Source of the DNA: Paramoeba atlantica
Lineage: Eukaryota > Discosea
Reading direction: 5' to 3'
NCBI GenBank assembly: GCA_977017575.1
Contig: CDRNVI010000200.1
Location: 1-64,000 of the forward strand
Length of the DNA: 64,000 bases
Every line of letters begins with the position of its first letter. The first letter of the stretch is position 1. The notes under the pieces were generated by a model. That model was not told the origin of the DNA and did not search any database. It was given only the letters and a program-made list of their open reading frames with translations. The position numbers were made by a program, and so were the translations under genes. Shown in pieces: positions 24,559 to 34,773 of the stretch.

Positions 24559-25146
24559 TCACACCAGGCTGGCTAAATCCTATGCACTTTGAGTCATGAA
24601 TTTATCAATCATCCAAATCAACTCTGTTTATTCCTTTCAAACCTGCAAAAAAAATCATGTCTATATCAGTTTTTTTGGTTTTTTTTTTTGATTCACCACT
24701 CTTTTTTGTTTTTTTCTTGTGTTTTGAGTTTCAGAAAAGTTGAAAAATGAGAGAGAAACAAGATTTGTTCTTCTTTTTTTCAAGTTTTTTTTGTAAGCTT
24801 TGTTGTTTTTTTGGTTTGGGAGTCTTCTTGTATCTTCTTGTGTTTTTTTCTTTCATTTTTTTATCTTTTCAAGAGAAAACAAGGTTTTTGTGTTTTTTGA
24901 AATTCTAAAAATGAATTTTTTTTTGTGTTTGGCTGGATTCTGAGTATTTTGTTTTTTGGAATTCCGAAAAAGAAAGATTGTTTTTCAGAATTCTAATTTT
25001 CAAAGGTTTGTTCAAAATTGAGTTGGAACTGTTTATTTGCTAAGGTGGAACTTTTTTTTTGAGGCCTTGAATGGAAGTGACAGGGTTAGTTTGGATGATT
25101 GATAAATTCACGACTCGAGGTGTATAGTTTAGCCAGCCTGGAGTGA
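24559..25146. mobile_element. 588-bp element with about 75-bp terminal inverted repeats (MITE or foldback type)
   Basis: The left end starts TCACACCAGGCTGGCTAAA. The reverse complement of the right end starts TCACTCCAGGCTGGCTAAA. Both arms then share TGAATTTATCAATCATCCAA and stay alignable for about 75 bases. The element sits inside one unit of the 93-bp minisatellite, with GATTTATTT on its left and TGGGTTCAAT on its right. There is no open frame for a transposase, so it would be non-autonomous. No clear target-site duplication longer than one or two T can be defined in the T-rich target. Confidence 0.75.
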
Positions 25147-25813
25147 TGGGTTCAATTCTTGATTGGTTCATATTTTTTTTTTTTTTTGGAGAGATCAAAA
25201 ATCCTTCATTTTTTTTCTTTTTTTTTTCTCATATTATTTTTTTTTTATTTAAAGGTGAATTATTGAGTGAACTTTATGGATTTCATTTTTCTTCTTGTTA
25301 TGTTAAGCTGTTTTGCTTTTTCTTCTATTGTATTAATTGAACCTTGTGTTGGTTACTATTATCAAAAGAAAGAGAAGAATAGATTAAAATCTTTTCTATT
25401 GTATTATTTCCTTTTTTTTTATGTTTTTTGTTGACCTTTTTTTTGTTTGAATTTTTTTCTTCTTTCTTTTTTTTTTCTTTAAATCCTTCTTATTTCTCTT
25501 TCAACTTGTTTTCTATTTTTTTTTTTTCTTTTTAATTTTTTTCAATTGTTTTTTTTAAAAAAATAATAAATAATTTTTCAAAATAAATTGAATAAATTTA
25601 TTTTTTCAATTTTTTTAAGAAACCATTTTCTTTCTCTTACAACCATTTATTTTAAATAAAAATCTTTTCTTTAAAGAAAAATAAAAAAAAAGAAGAAATT
25701 TTAAGTTGCAGGAAAACCTAATGTTGCAAAAAGACTTTTTAAAAAAAATATTGATTTAAAGGGAGTAAAGAGCCTAAACCTATAAAATAATAGATTGAAC
25801 TGGGCAAGAGCTA
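25147..25813. other. Minisatellite remnant and AT-rich spacer
   Basis: The first 60 bases continue the 93-bp minisatellite. The rest is T-rich, with the shared A-tailed motif at 25637-25692 and no recognisable gene. A 65-codon frame at 25143 follows from minisatellite and T-run composition. Confidence 0.5.
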
Positions 25814-25858
25814 TAAACCCTAAACCCTAAACCCTAAACCCTAAACCCTAAACCCTAA
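25814..25858. repeat. Interstitial telomeric repeat, six copies
   Basis: Six perfect TAAACCC units followed by TAATT, in the same orientation as the terminal array. The block lies about 25 kb from the tip, and the first decayed retroelement and the gene-dense region begin to its right. Confidence 0.95.
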
Positions 25859-26240
25859 TTCAATTCTTTTTCTTTTTTTCTTCTTTAATCTTATTTTTGG
25901 TTTGCATTTGGATTTTTTCAATCAATTTTGGTCATACAATCCTTTTTCTTTGTTTTTTTTTGTTTTTTTCTCTTTTTTGTTGAATCTTTCTCTTTCTCTT
26001 TCTTTTTCTTTTTTTCTTTCTTTCTCACAAACAAAAAAAAAAAAAAAAAAACTGTTCGAAACAAAAAACCAAAAAAAACCAAAAAAAAACCAAAAAAAGA
26101 AAAAGAAAATGGATGATGTGGCAACATTTGATTGGGAATTGGATTTTTTTTTTCTTTTTCGAAAAAGAAAGCAGTGGGTGAGAAAAAAACAGAAAAACAG
26201 AAAGAAAAAAGAAAGAAATTGAAAGAAAAGAAGAATTGAA
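25859..26240. other. Spacer with homopolymer-rich sequence
   Basis: Contains T-rich and then A-rich stretches. The frames on both strands (rich in Phe, or in Lys and Glu) come from composition. No gene is supported. Confidence 0.4.
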
Positions 26241-26885
26241 AGGTTTGGAAAGATATATGATAGATTGTTTGATTTACCAATGAACTTTTTTATTCCATAT
26301 TTCAAGTGAATGTTTTAGTTTGTTATTCTTTTTTTTTTTCTTTATTTACAAACTATTAAAAACAACACCACTGGATCAATCATTTCACTTTTCCACACAC
26401 AATCAAAAGAAAGAATTGAGAAAATCAAAGAAAAACGAAAGGTTTCTTTTTTAGCACACCTTATGCTTTGACGTTTTTCGTCTCTTTTGGATAGAATCGT
26501 CACTTTAATCGATTCGATTCGTAAATCTTTCAAAAAAATTCGTTAGTTTTTTGCAATGTATAGGGTTTGGAAAGATACATGATAGATTGTTTGATTTACC
26601 AATGAACTTTTTTATTCTATATTTCAAGTGAATGTTTTAGTTTATTATTCTTTTTTTTTTTCTTTATTCACAAACTATTAAAAACAACACCACCAGATCA
26701 ATCATTTCACTTTTCCATACACAATCAAAAGAAAGAATTGAGAAAATCAAAGAAAAACAAAAGGTTTCTTTTTTAGCACACCTTATGCTTCAATGTTTTT
26801 CGTTTCTTTCGGATAGAATCATCACCTTAATCGATTTGATTCGTAAATCTTTCGAAAAAATTTGTTAGTTTTTTGCAATGTATAG
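26241..26885. repeat. Two tandem copies of a 322-bp unit
   Basis: Copy 1 (about 26241-26562) and copy 2 (about 26563-26885) both run from GGTTTGGAAAGATA through AACAACACCACYRGATCAAT to TTTTTTGCAATGTATAGGG, with roughly one difference per 20-30 bases. Copy 2 abuts the truncated end of the Ty3-like element directly. Confidence 0.85.
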
Positions 26886-29706
26886 GGACCCTCAACCTCT
26901 ATTGTATGAGAGGTAGAAGTTGTTCTTTTGAGAGGTTCTTCTCTTTTTTCTTTACTCCAAAGATCTTTGAAAGAGTGGAGTAGAGTTGCTAATTTTTCTT
27001 TTTGAATAGCTGTCAAATTTGTTAAGTTAATTTTGAACTCATTATAAACTTGTTGAAGTTCTGGATTCCAAGTTTGCAGGGAATCAGATTCATCAGTGGG
27101 CTTTTGGGAATCTGCCAATTTTGCTGCAAGCATTTGAATAACTGGTTCTTTGCCAATACCATTGAATTGTTTGTTTTTAATAAAGGGTTTGTTGTCTTTT
27201 TGGAGTTGTTTTGGATAGATTGGTTCTGTTTTCTGCCAATTGCAATTGGGTGTTTTGTGTTTTTGTTCCGGTTTTTTCAGTGAAGAAGGGTTTCCTTCTT
27301 GAAATTAAATTTTGTTTCCATAATAGGATTTTTTGTGAGCTCAATGAGCTCTGTATCAGCCACATCTTGTTCGTTGACCATGTAGACTTTTCCAAGCACA
27401 GCTTTGTCTGGTATGGTAATGGTTTGTGCTGTTGGATTTGCTACCAACAGTGTGATTTCTCCATCACTGTGGATGTCCACAAGTCCAGGAAAAGCCAGCA
27501 GCTTTCCACCTCCAGTGACTATCGGTATAAAGAATCTTTGTGGCGATGTGATAGGTCCAACTAATTTGAGTGTTATTATTTTTAAAGCTCTTGGCAGACA
27601 CTTTGCCCTCACAGCTTAGGCATGAAGTAATCCTGCATGACCAAAGATCTTTAAATGCTCAAGTACAAGTGGATCCATCTGATTAGAGAGATCTGAGGGG
27701 GGGTTTGCTTGTGTTTGGAATTTACCCCTGTAAGTTATGGTGTTGTCACTTGGATTATATGCAATTCGCATGTGATGCAAGGTTGGTCAACCGATTAAGC
27801 ATTGAACTGGCAAGTAATCAACAATGAGAAACCATAACTTAACAGTGCATTTCCCAAATTGAAATGTGGTTGCAATTGCCTGCTTAGTGAGAGTTTGGGT
27901 TGAATTTCCCATTGCAATGCAGAATGGAGTTTCAAGTTCTCTGATTTCCTCAGTTTTGAATCCATGTTTTTGCATTAATTCTCAGCTAATAGCATTGAGT
28001 CCTGCCCCAGTATCAAGGCAGGTGACCATTTGGAGGCCTCCCACAGTTGCTTGAAATTCCAGTGGTGATCCAATTATTGTTGTGACCTCATCAGCTTTTT
28101 GTGGATGGGCGTTTTGGGTTGGAAGATGCTGCAACAGTTGGAATTCTGCTTCGCAGGGAGCAGATGCAGGTGCCTGATGGGCTGTTCTCTCAATCATTCC
28201 ACAGTGTGTTTTGTGTTCTTTGCAAAAAGACAATTTGAGAGATGTTTGAGCATGAGGGATTTCCTTTTCTGATTCACAACCGTCAAGTTTGTATGACATG
28301 GTCTGACATTGTTTATCAAAAGGAGAAATTCTCTCATCAGTCTCAATATTAATAAAAGCAGCAGGGTAATTTTGGAAAGGTTTATTAGCATTACCTTGTT
28401 GAATAGCAGGTTGTGCTTGAGCAACAGTTTGTTGTTGTTGTGGAGGCGAAGCAGCAGGTTGTGTGGCTGCTTTTTGGAGGTGTGGGGTCAAAGCAGCCAG
28501 TAACTTTGGAACAAATGAGTCAATCATTTGCTCTTCAGTTCATGGTTTCTTTGTGGGGGGTTCCCCAGTGTTGCGAGGAGGTTTGTGAGGATTGTTCCTG
28601 CGAGCATTTGGGTTTCCACATGGATTGTGTGGTGGTTGTTTGTACCTTCTCTTTGATGGAGGTGGTTCATTACCAGCTCACAGAGCCACAATCACTCGAC
28701 AATCTTTGTCAGCATGGGTGATATTGAATCCATGAATGGAGCAGCAATAGACAAAAGAAGCATTTGTCAAGTTTGGAGTTTTGTTAAAACAGGTAAATTG
28801 TTCACAGTATCCGAGAACTTGAGGGCAGTTCAGGGAGGAGTGATCAGTACTGGCGCAAGCCAAACACATTGTCTGCTGCTGCAGATCTTGTGCCGCATCT
28901 CTGAATTCCTGACCGTGAGGGTCCAGGTGGAGTATAGGTGTGGGTGAAGGAGTGGTATTGGAGCGGATGAAAGGATATTTTGGTTGGCTCTTGCATGAGA
29001 TAGCTGTTTCTTCAGAGGGTTGATCAGGTGATAACCTCTTGACCGCTTGCCAGGCTTCTGAGAAAGGTGAGGAGAGGATTTTGTCTTGTAGAGTTTGGAA
29101 GATTCGGGGGTCAGTCAACCGTATGCCTCTCTCATACTCTCTCTCTGCTGCTTGGCGGAAGATTTGAAGGTGTTGGGAGAGTTTGATTGAATTGTCAAAC
29201 ACTAACTGCGCGATCCACCTCGTCGAGACCAGTGAGCTGTTGGATCCCAGTTCCATGTTAATGGCTGTCAAGAAATCTTGAAAAGGTTGGAAGGAGGTGG
29301 CAACCACGGTGTAGCCCTTCGACTTCAAGTGTTTAGACAACACTTGAGAGAGAAATTTGTGGTTCGGCCAGAAGTCGCAAGTCCATGTATAGTAGATGTT
29401 GGAGAGAAAATGGGTAAAGCGTGTCTGACTGTTTTCACCTGTCGCAGGGGGTGTGAGGCTTGAGTCCAAGAATGATTCAAAAGATTTTTGAATTGTCTTG
29501 TGGGTTTTTGCTTCATACGGGGTAAGGTTCTTTGGGAGAGGAACCTTCTCGTTCGGTTCAGGCTCGCTGATGATAGTCGAGAGGTCGAGGTTGCCAAAGT
29601 TCAAGTTTGGTTGAGGTCGTTGCTGAGTTGCATTCTCATTCACAGCTGTTTAACCAAGGGTGGTTCGACCCAAGACAGTTTCATCAGTGTTTGTGTTACG
29701 GTCCAT
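26886..29706 (-). pseudogene. Truncated Ty3/gypsy-like gag-protease relic
   Basis: Read on the minus strand from ATG at 29706, one frame runs gag, then a C-x2-C-x4-H-x4-C zinc knuckle (CLACASTDHSSLNC, near 28800), then a retropepsin with CLDTGAGLNAIS (near 28000) and VDYLPVQCLIG (near 27800). The frame is broken only by stops at 29650 (TAA), 28678, 28540, 27982 and 27787 (TGA) and 27616 (TAA). One frameshift near 27290 follows, after which the stretch preceding reverse transcriptase (LLHSFKDLWSKEKREEPLKR, then a HTIEVEG) is open until it stops at about 26886. The polymerase, RNase H and integrase are missing. TGGCGACGCCG at about 29725, just upstream of gag, could be a primer-binding site, but no LTR pair is visible. 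Confidence 0.8.
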
Positions 29707-30053
29707 AAGTTCGAAACGGCGTCGCCAAGTGTGCAGATTAAGTTCTACAGGGGTTGCAAGAGAAAAGGGAAAGCACAAGTTTTTGTCAGGAAAGTTAAAA
29801 GTGGTTTACTAAGGAGGTTAAAGGTCAGGTGTGACGAAAGGAAAGGTCCGTGGAGAATTCTTGTTTGTTGTTGTTTGTTGTGGAGAGAGAAAAGAAGGGA
29901 GAAGTTCACAAACATCATTCAATAATTTCATAAAATAAATTTTAGAAATGTGTTTTGAAATAAGAAACTCATTTGATTATCAACTTCATTCAAAAAGAAA
30001 TCAATTTTTTTCATACCCTTCACTCAAAATAAAAAGAAAAAGAAAATGAAAAC
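29707..30053. other. Retroelement leader region and spacer
   Basis: Bases 29707-29930 have the balanced composition of the gag relic and may be its 5' leader or part of an LTR. They are followed by AT-rich spacer up to the last certain ankyrin exon. A 23-base motif with TCATACCCTTCACTCAAAA (30010-30028) is repeated inverted at 30927-30952. Confidence 0.4.
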
Positions 30054-30687
30054 TGTGGTTTGAATATTAATGTCGGATCCATGTTCAACAAGAATTTTCA
30101 CAATTTTTTCTAAACTGCTGGAAGCAGCATAGTGAAGAGCAGTCCATCCACCCTTTAACAAAAAGAAAGTTGTTACCAAAAGAATAAAAAGAAAAGAAAT
30201 ATCACACAACACAACATGAAAAACAAAGAATGAACCCACAACAACAAATAAAGAAATGAGAAAAAACAAAGAAATAAAAATCAAAATCAAAAAAGAAAAT
30301 CAAAACTTCATCTTGAAGATCAACATTGGATCCATGTTCAACAAGAAATTTCACAATTTGTTCAAAACCTTTGGAAGCAGCATAGTGAAGAGTGGTCCAT
30401 CCACCCTTTAACAAAAAGAAGTTATTAAAAAAAAAAGATCAAAATCAAAATCAAATATCACACAACTATTCATACTCCATCACATCAGAATAACAAATGA
30501 GAGAGAGAGAGGAGAGAGATAGATTGAGTTTGAAAAAAAAAACCTTGTCTTTGAAGTTGAGATCAAGTTCGAATTGTTTGTTTTTGTTTCCAAGAAGAAG
30601 AACTTTGACAACTTCTTCATCCCCTTTCTCAACACCTTCAAAAAGTTCCTTTGTTTCTTTGTTTGGATATTCTTCTGCAACATCCAT
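30054..30687 (-). CDS. Short ankyrin-repeat protein, 3' end unresolved
   Basis: Exons on the minus strand are 30687-30544 (48 codons, starting MDVAEEYPNKETKELFEGVE), 30405-30307 and 30152-30054. The last two are 33 codons each, and each encodes exactly one ankyrin repeat beginning GGWTTLHYAASKGFEQIVKF or GGWTALHYAASSSLEKIVKI. All junctions are phase 0, so one repeat per exon makes duplication easy. Ankyrin repeats bind proteins; no target can be inferred. After 30054 the frame runs through a GTTTTC donor-like site into Phe-rich sequence and a TGA at 30024. Either a terminal exon lies further left or the gene was cut short by the neighbouring retroelement. The two repeat introns and exons resemble each other, pointing to recent exon duplication. 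Confidence 0.75.
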
Positions 30688-31251
30688 CTTCTTTTTTTGT
30701 GACACAGAGAGAGAGAGAAGAGAGAGAAAAAAGAGAGAAAGAAGAAAGGGAAAAGGAAGAAAGAGAGAAGGAGGAGAAAGAGAAGGGAGGAGAAAGAGGA
30801 GAGGGGGAAGAGGAGAAGAAAGAGACGGAAGAAGAGGGAGAAGAGAAAGTGTGTCAGAGAAGAGAGAAAAAAAGGAGAGAGAAGAGAGCATTCCCGAAAA
30901 GAATGGGTCGGGACTTTTTCTCTTTTTTTTGAGTGAAGGGCATGAAAAAAATATGAGAGCTTTTTTTTCCCAATTTTTTAATCTTGACTTTCAAAAACTA
31001 TTTGATTCCACAAAAAGAGGAAAGATTTGATCATCTCTTTAATTTCATGTTAAATTATTCTTCACAGACACCTTATGAACTCCAAGAGGAATAAGAGTTT
31101 CTCCTCTTTGAGAATCTCAAAGAGAGGAAAATTAAACTTGAAGAGAATTGTGGAATGAAATACTCAAACAAAAGATGTCTTGGCTTCATTATTTTTTTGT
31201 GTGAGTTGAAAAAGGAAATGTTGGTTGAAAAAGAAAAAAGGTTTAAATAGT
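30688..31251. other. Intergenic, GA-rich
   Basis: Purine-rich sequence (30700-30895) lies upstream of the ankyrin start, then AT-rich sequence up to the stop of the GT47 gene. No gene is recognised. Frames rich in Arg, Glu and Lys here come from the GA repeats. Confidence 0.5.
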
Positions 31252-32560
31252 TCAAAAGGTGAAGTACTTTGTCTTTCTGTTTGATTCTAATGTTTTTCCA
31301 ATCTCTTTTCCTCTCTCTCTGAAATCTTGTTCACATTTTTTTTTCTGGTCTAATAAACCTCTCAAAATCAATGACTGTCCATCTCCAGGATCATAACTTA
31401 AACTTGTTTGAAACCTTTTTCCAGCTCTCGCAATCGAATGTTGAAGAGTTTTTAGAAGAGAGACTGGAATACTTTGCAAAAGTTGCTATTTTACAAAGAA
31501 AAGTTAAAAAATAAATTTAAAAAAGTATGATCAGACTTTTGGAAAGGAAAAACCTTCAAGTCAATCTTCCCTTTCAAAAAATCTTTCCTTGATACCAGAA
31601 CACGAGTTCTATTTCTCCAGCCATGCCAATGATATGGTGACATTGCATCTGTCATTTTCGAAAATAAAACAGGAATACATCCATAGGTTATTGAATCTAA
31701 AAAGAAAAAAATTAAGAATTCAAGAAAGATAGATCTAAAGAAGAGAGAAGAAAAACAAAATACCAATAATAGATTTTCGATAGGGATTATCACCCATCGG
31801 TTCAAGACAAAAAACTGCCTCTTTTTTTAAAAGAATTCTTTTTTCTTGGTCCAATGTACAAACACGCTGAAATTATTTTTAAAATTTAAGATAAATTAAT
31901 CAAGAGAATTAAAAAGAAAAAAGAAAGAAGAATAATTGAGAGACCTCATTATGATAACTCTGGCAATCTTCCATAATTTTTTTTCGAAGTGGAATATCTC
32001 CATGTAGTTTTGTTGCTGTTGTATACAACATCAAAATTGGTCGAGTCTTTTTCAAAATGTTAGTGAGAACCAAAAAAAAAACAGAAACAAATTTGAAAAT
32101 ATTTAAAATAAAAAGGAAAGAGAAAAAGAAAAAATCATTAACAGAGAAAAAGATACTCGATTTGAAAGACCCCAAGGGGGTGGATCCGTAAATTTATTGG
32201 ACCAATGAACACTCGAAGGATGAAAAGCTGGAACAAGGTAGGGAAACTCATCTTTGCTTTTCTATTTTTTTCATCCAAAAAAAGGTAAGATTGGAAGAAC
32301 AAAATATCCAGAAATATTCATTTCTCACACCCCCCCAAAAAAAACACAATCCAAAAAAATACAAAGAAGAGGGAAAAAAGGAGAAAAAAACCGCAATAAA
32401 AGCCATTTCAACTTGAGTAAGAGGATCAGCATGTCGAAATTCCTCATATTGATGAATTGGACTTCCAGCGACTCGCAACATCCGAGAAAATTGGCCTTTT
32501 GGGCTTGCAAACCATGATCTACAACTCCTCGCATTGTTAATTGCTGTGTGTTTTGTTTTG

Positions 32561-32591
<31 letters not shown>

Positions 32592-33480
32592 TGAAAGAAA
32601 GGTTAATCAACTTTCCAAAAAAAAAAAGTGATTCTGCTGGTTTGTTACTCTAGAAAAATTACTATAGAAAAAACCTTGGGGATGAAACATAAAGTGACTA
32701 CAAGAATTAATGCCTCTGAGATGTATCAACAATTTTAAAAGCTCAAGGTGCATTTCCTAAAAAAAAAAACTCTTATCAGCAAAGGGAAATAAATAAAAAA
32801 AAATATCAATCCTAGAGAAAAAAAGGAAGAAAGAGAAAGGGGGAAGGAGGGGAGAAACCAACCTTGTTAAGGTGAGCATGACCTCGTCTTTCATTTTTAC
32901 AAAATTCACCTCCCCATTTTCCATCATTTAAAAACAAAGGAATAAAGAAAAGATCTGCTTTTTGTGGATCTGTTGTTAAATAACAACCTTTTCTCAATTG
33001 ATTGTCAACAACAAGACGATGAAGAAACACAATCCCTTCTGCCCATTGTGGTGTGTAAAAGTCATATTGTTTTGCTTGTTTTCCCGCTGAGATGTTTTTG
33101 ATTATATTTTCTTCTATGTACTTTTCTGCTGTAACATCGGCAAATGAGAGAGGTCCTTGGATATTCTCTGGCATATCATACACAAACACCTTTTTTTTTG
33201 AAAAAAAGAGAGAAAGAAGAAAGAGAGAAAAGAAAAATCAAAAAAAGGAAAAAGAAAGAAAAAAAAAAAAGAAACAAACCTTCACACAACTGGTAGCAGG
33301 TTTATAATCAGTAAGTTGGGATGGCTCAAGCCTTGCCAATTCCTTCGCATTCTCCCAATACTGATGATAGTCAAACTCTTCCTCTTTGCTCACTTTGTTT
33401 TTGTTTGTCCCTGAAACCAAGAGAGTTTTCTGCATAAAACTGACAATGGCGATAATGGTGATGATTCTCCCCCACCCCAT
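31252..33480 (-). CDS. GT47 exostosin-like glycosyltransferase
   Basis: Nine exons (33480-33280, 33189-32863, 32756-32675, 32543-32392, 32261-32157, 32046-31945, 31866-31764, 31696-31554, 31485-31252) join in consistent phase to 482 residues. The N terminus MGWGRIITIIAIVSFMQ is a signal peptide or membrane anchor. Exostosin-family (GT47) landmarks appear in order: VFVYDMPE, a YLTTDPQKADLFFIPLF segment, MLYTTATKLHGDIPLRKKI, then VFCLEPMGDNPYRKS directly joined to DSITYGCIPVLFSK, the conserved nucleotide-sugar-binding end. Known members add sugars to cell-surface glycans in the Golgi; the donor and acceptor here cannot be read from sequence. The start was chosen as the only ATG that supplies a hydrophobic leader in frame. 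Confidence 0.9.
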
Positions 33481-33855
33481 TCTTATTCTTTCTCTCTCTC
33501 TCTCCAAACCAAACAACTCACACCCAAAAACTGACAACACAACACGAATGCCTTCCCAAACCCAAAAAAAAAAAACAAAAAAAAATTGTTGCCAAAAAAG
33601 CTGTTTCTGTTTTCTGTTTGTTGGATGGAATATTCTTGTCGATTCTTGAATTTCTTTTTTGTGAAATAAATAGTACACTTTCCCAGAGGATTTTGATTCA
33701 TTTTTTTCTTAATTTTATGACAGAACAATTCAATCGCCTGACAATCGAGTTTCAAATGGGTCTCTGACCCGATCGATCAAAAAAGATTCCTTTAACTCTT
33801 CAAACCACAAGAAATAAATCGTTAACAAGAGGAGAAGAACAAGGAGAAGAAACAG
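33481..33855. promoter_or_regulatory. Upstream region of the GT47 gene
   Basis: This 375-base gap separates the GT47 start codon from the 3' end of the histone-fusion gene, both on the minus strand. It must hold the GT47 promoter and the histone terminator. It is AT-rich and no specific box can be assigned. Confidence 0.4.
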
Positions 33856-34773
33856 TCAGCCTTTTTTTGGGATCAGACTTTTGTGGATATGAGGGATGAT
33901 ACCACCTGGAAGGAAGGAAAGAAAATCAATTACAATAAAAAAGGTGGGGAGGCGAAACTTTTTCAAATTCCAAACCATTTGAGATGTAACCCTGACATAA
34001 AGTATCAAGTTCTTCATCTCCACGAATAGCCAAAAGGATATGGCGTGGAGTAATTCTCTTTACTTTCAAGTCTTTTGCTGCATTTCCAGCAAGTTCCAAT
34101 ATTTCTGCCGACTACCCAAAAAACAAAACAAAAAAAAATAATTAGAAAAAGAAAAGAAAAAAAAAAAAAAAGGAAAAAATCACAAACGAGATACTCCAGG
34201 ACAGCAGAAACATAAACAGGAGCACTACCACCAACACGAGAATTGGTCACTTTCTTCATCAAAGTATGAAATCTTCCAACAGGAAATTGAAGACCAGCCC
34301 TTTTTGATCGACTTCCCCCATCAGTTACCTTGATACAAATCAAAATTTAAATGAGAAGAAGGAGGAGAATAAGAAGAATATAGGATCTCGATGTGATTAT
34401 CCAAAGAGAGAGAAGAGATTTTTCAAACCCAACATCAACCCACCACGACAAAAAAAAGAAAGAGAAAAATGAATAGAACCCTTGACTCGAATCTACGGAC
34501 AGCTTTTGTCCCTTCAGAAACGGCATGTTTCGCTAATTCACCAGGCATGATTAGTCTGACAGCAGTCTGAATTTCCCTTGATGTGATGGTTGTCTTCAGA
34601 TGCAAATCTTTCAACTGGACAGCGTCCAGTAAGAGCTTGTTAAAGATCTCATTAACAATATCGTTTACCACTTCCATTCCTTTTGAACTTATCCCAGTGT
34701 GTGGGTGCACTTGTTTCAGAACAAGGTAGATATAAGTGTGGAATCTTCTTTGTTTCCGAAGCCTTTGAGCCAT
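33856..34773 (-). CDS. Histone H2B-H2A.Z fusion (histone doublet)
   Basis: Four exons (34773-34480, 34328-34188, 34111-33976, 33905-33856) join in phase to 206 residues. Residues 1-98 are H2B with a 12-residue tail, then [40 protein letters not shown] and [15 protein letters not shown]. Residues 99-206 are H2[33 protein letters not shown], then [21 protein letters not shown] and [16 protein letters not shown], the last three matching H2A.Z rather than canonical H2A. The H2A half has no ATG of its own: its exon begins mid-linker after an AG acceptor, and the H2B exon ends at AGG before a GT donor, both phase 0. The ATG at 34773 is the first in the open frame. A chromatin protein acting as a tethered H2A.Z-H2B dimer is the natural reading. 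Separate histone genes may exist elsewhere. Confidence 0.92.

Noticed and set aside
25918..26305. Overlapping hydrophobic minus-strand frames
   Set aside because: They are products of A-runs and GAAA repeats; three overlapping frames look equally plausible, which is a composition effect.
29707..29930. LTR of the Ty3-like element
   Set aside because: The matching second LTR is absent because the element is truncated, so LTR borders cannot be defined from one copy.
34188..34480. Separate H2A gene starting between the histone halves
   Set aside because: The one ATG in the intron leads to a frame that ends in TAA before the H2A exon and has no donor in a compatible phase.
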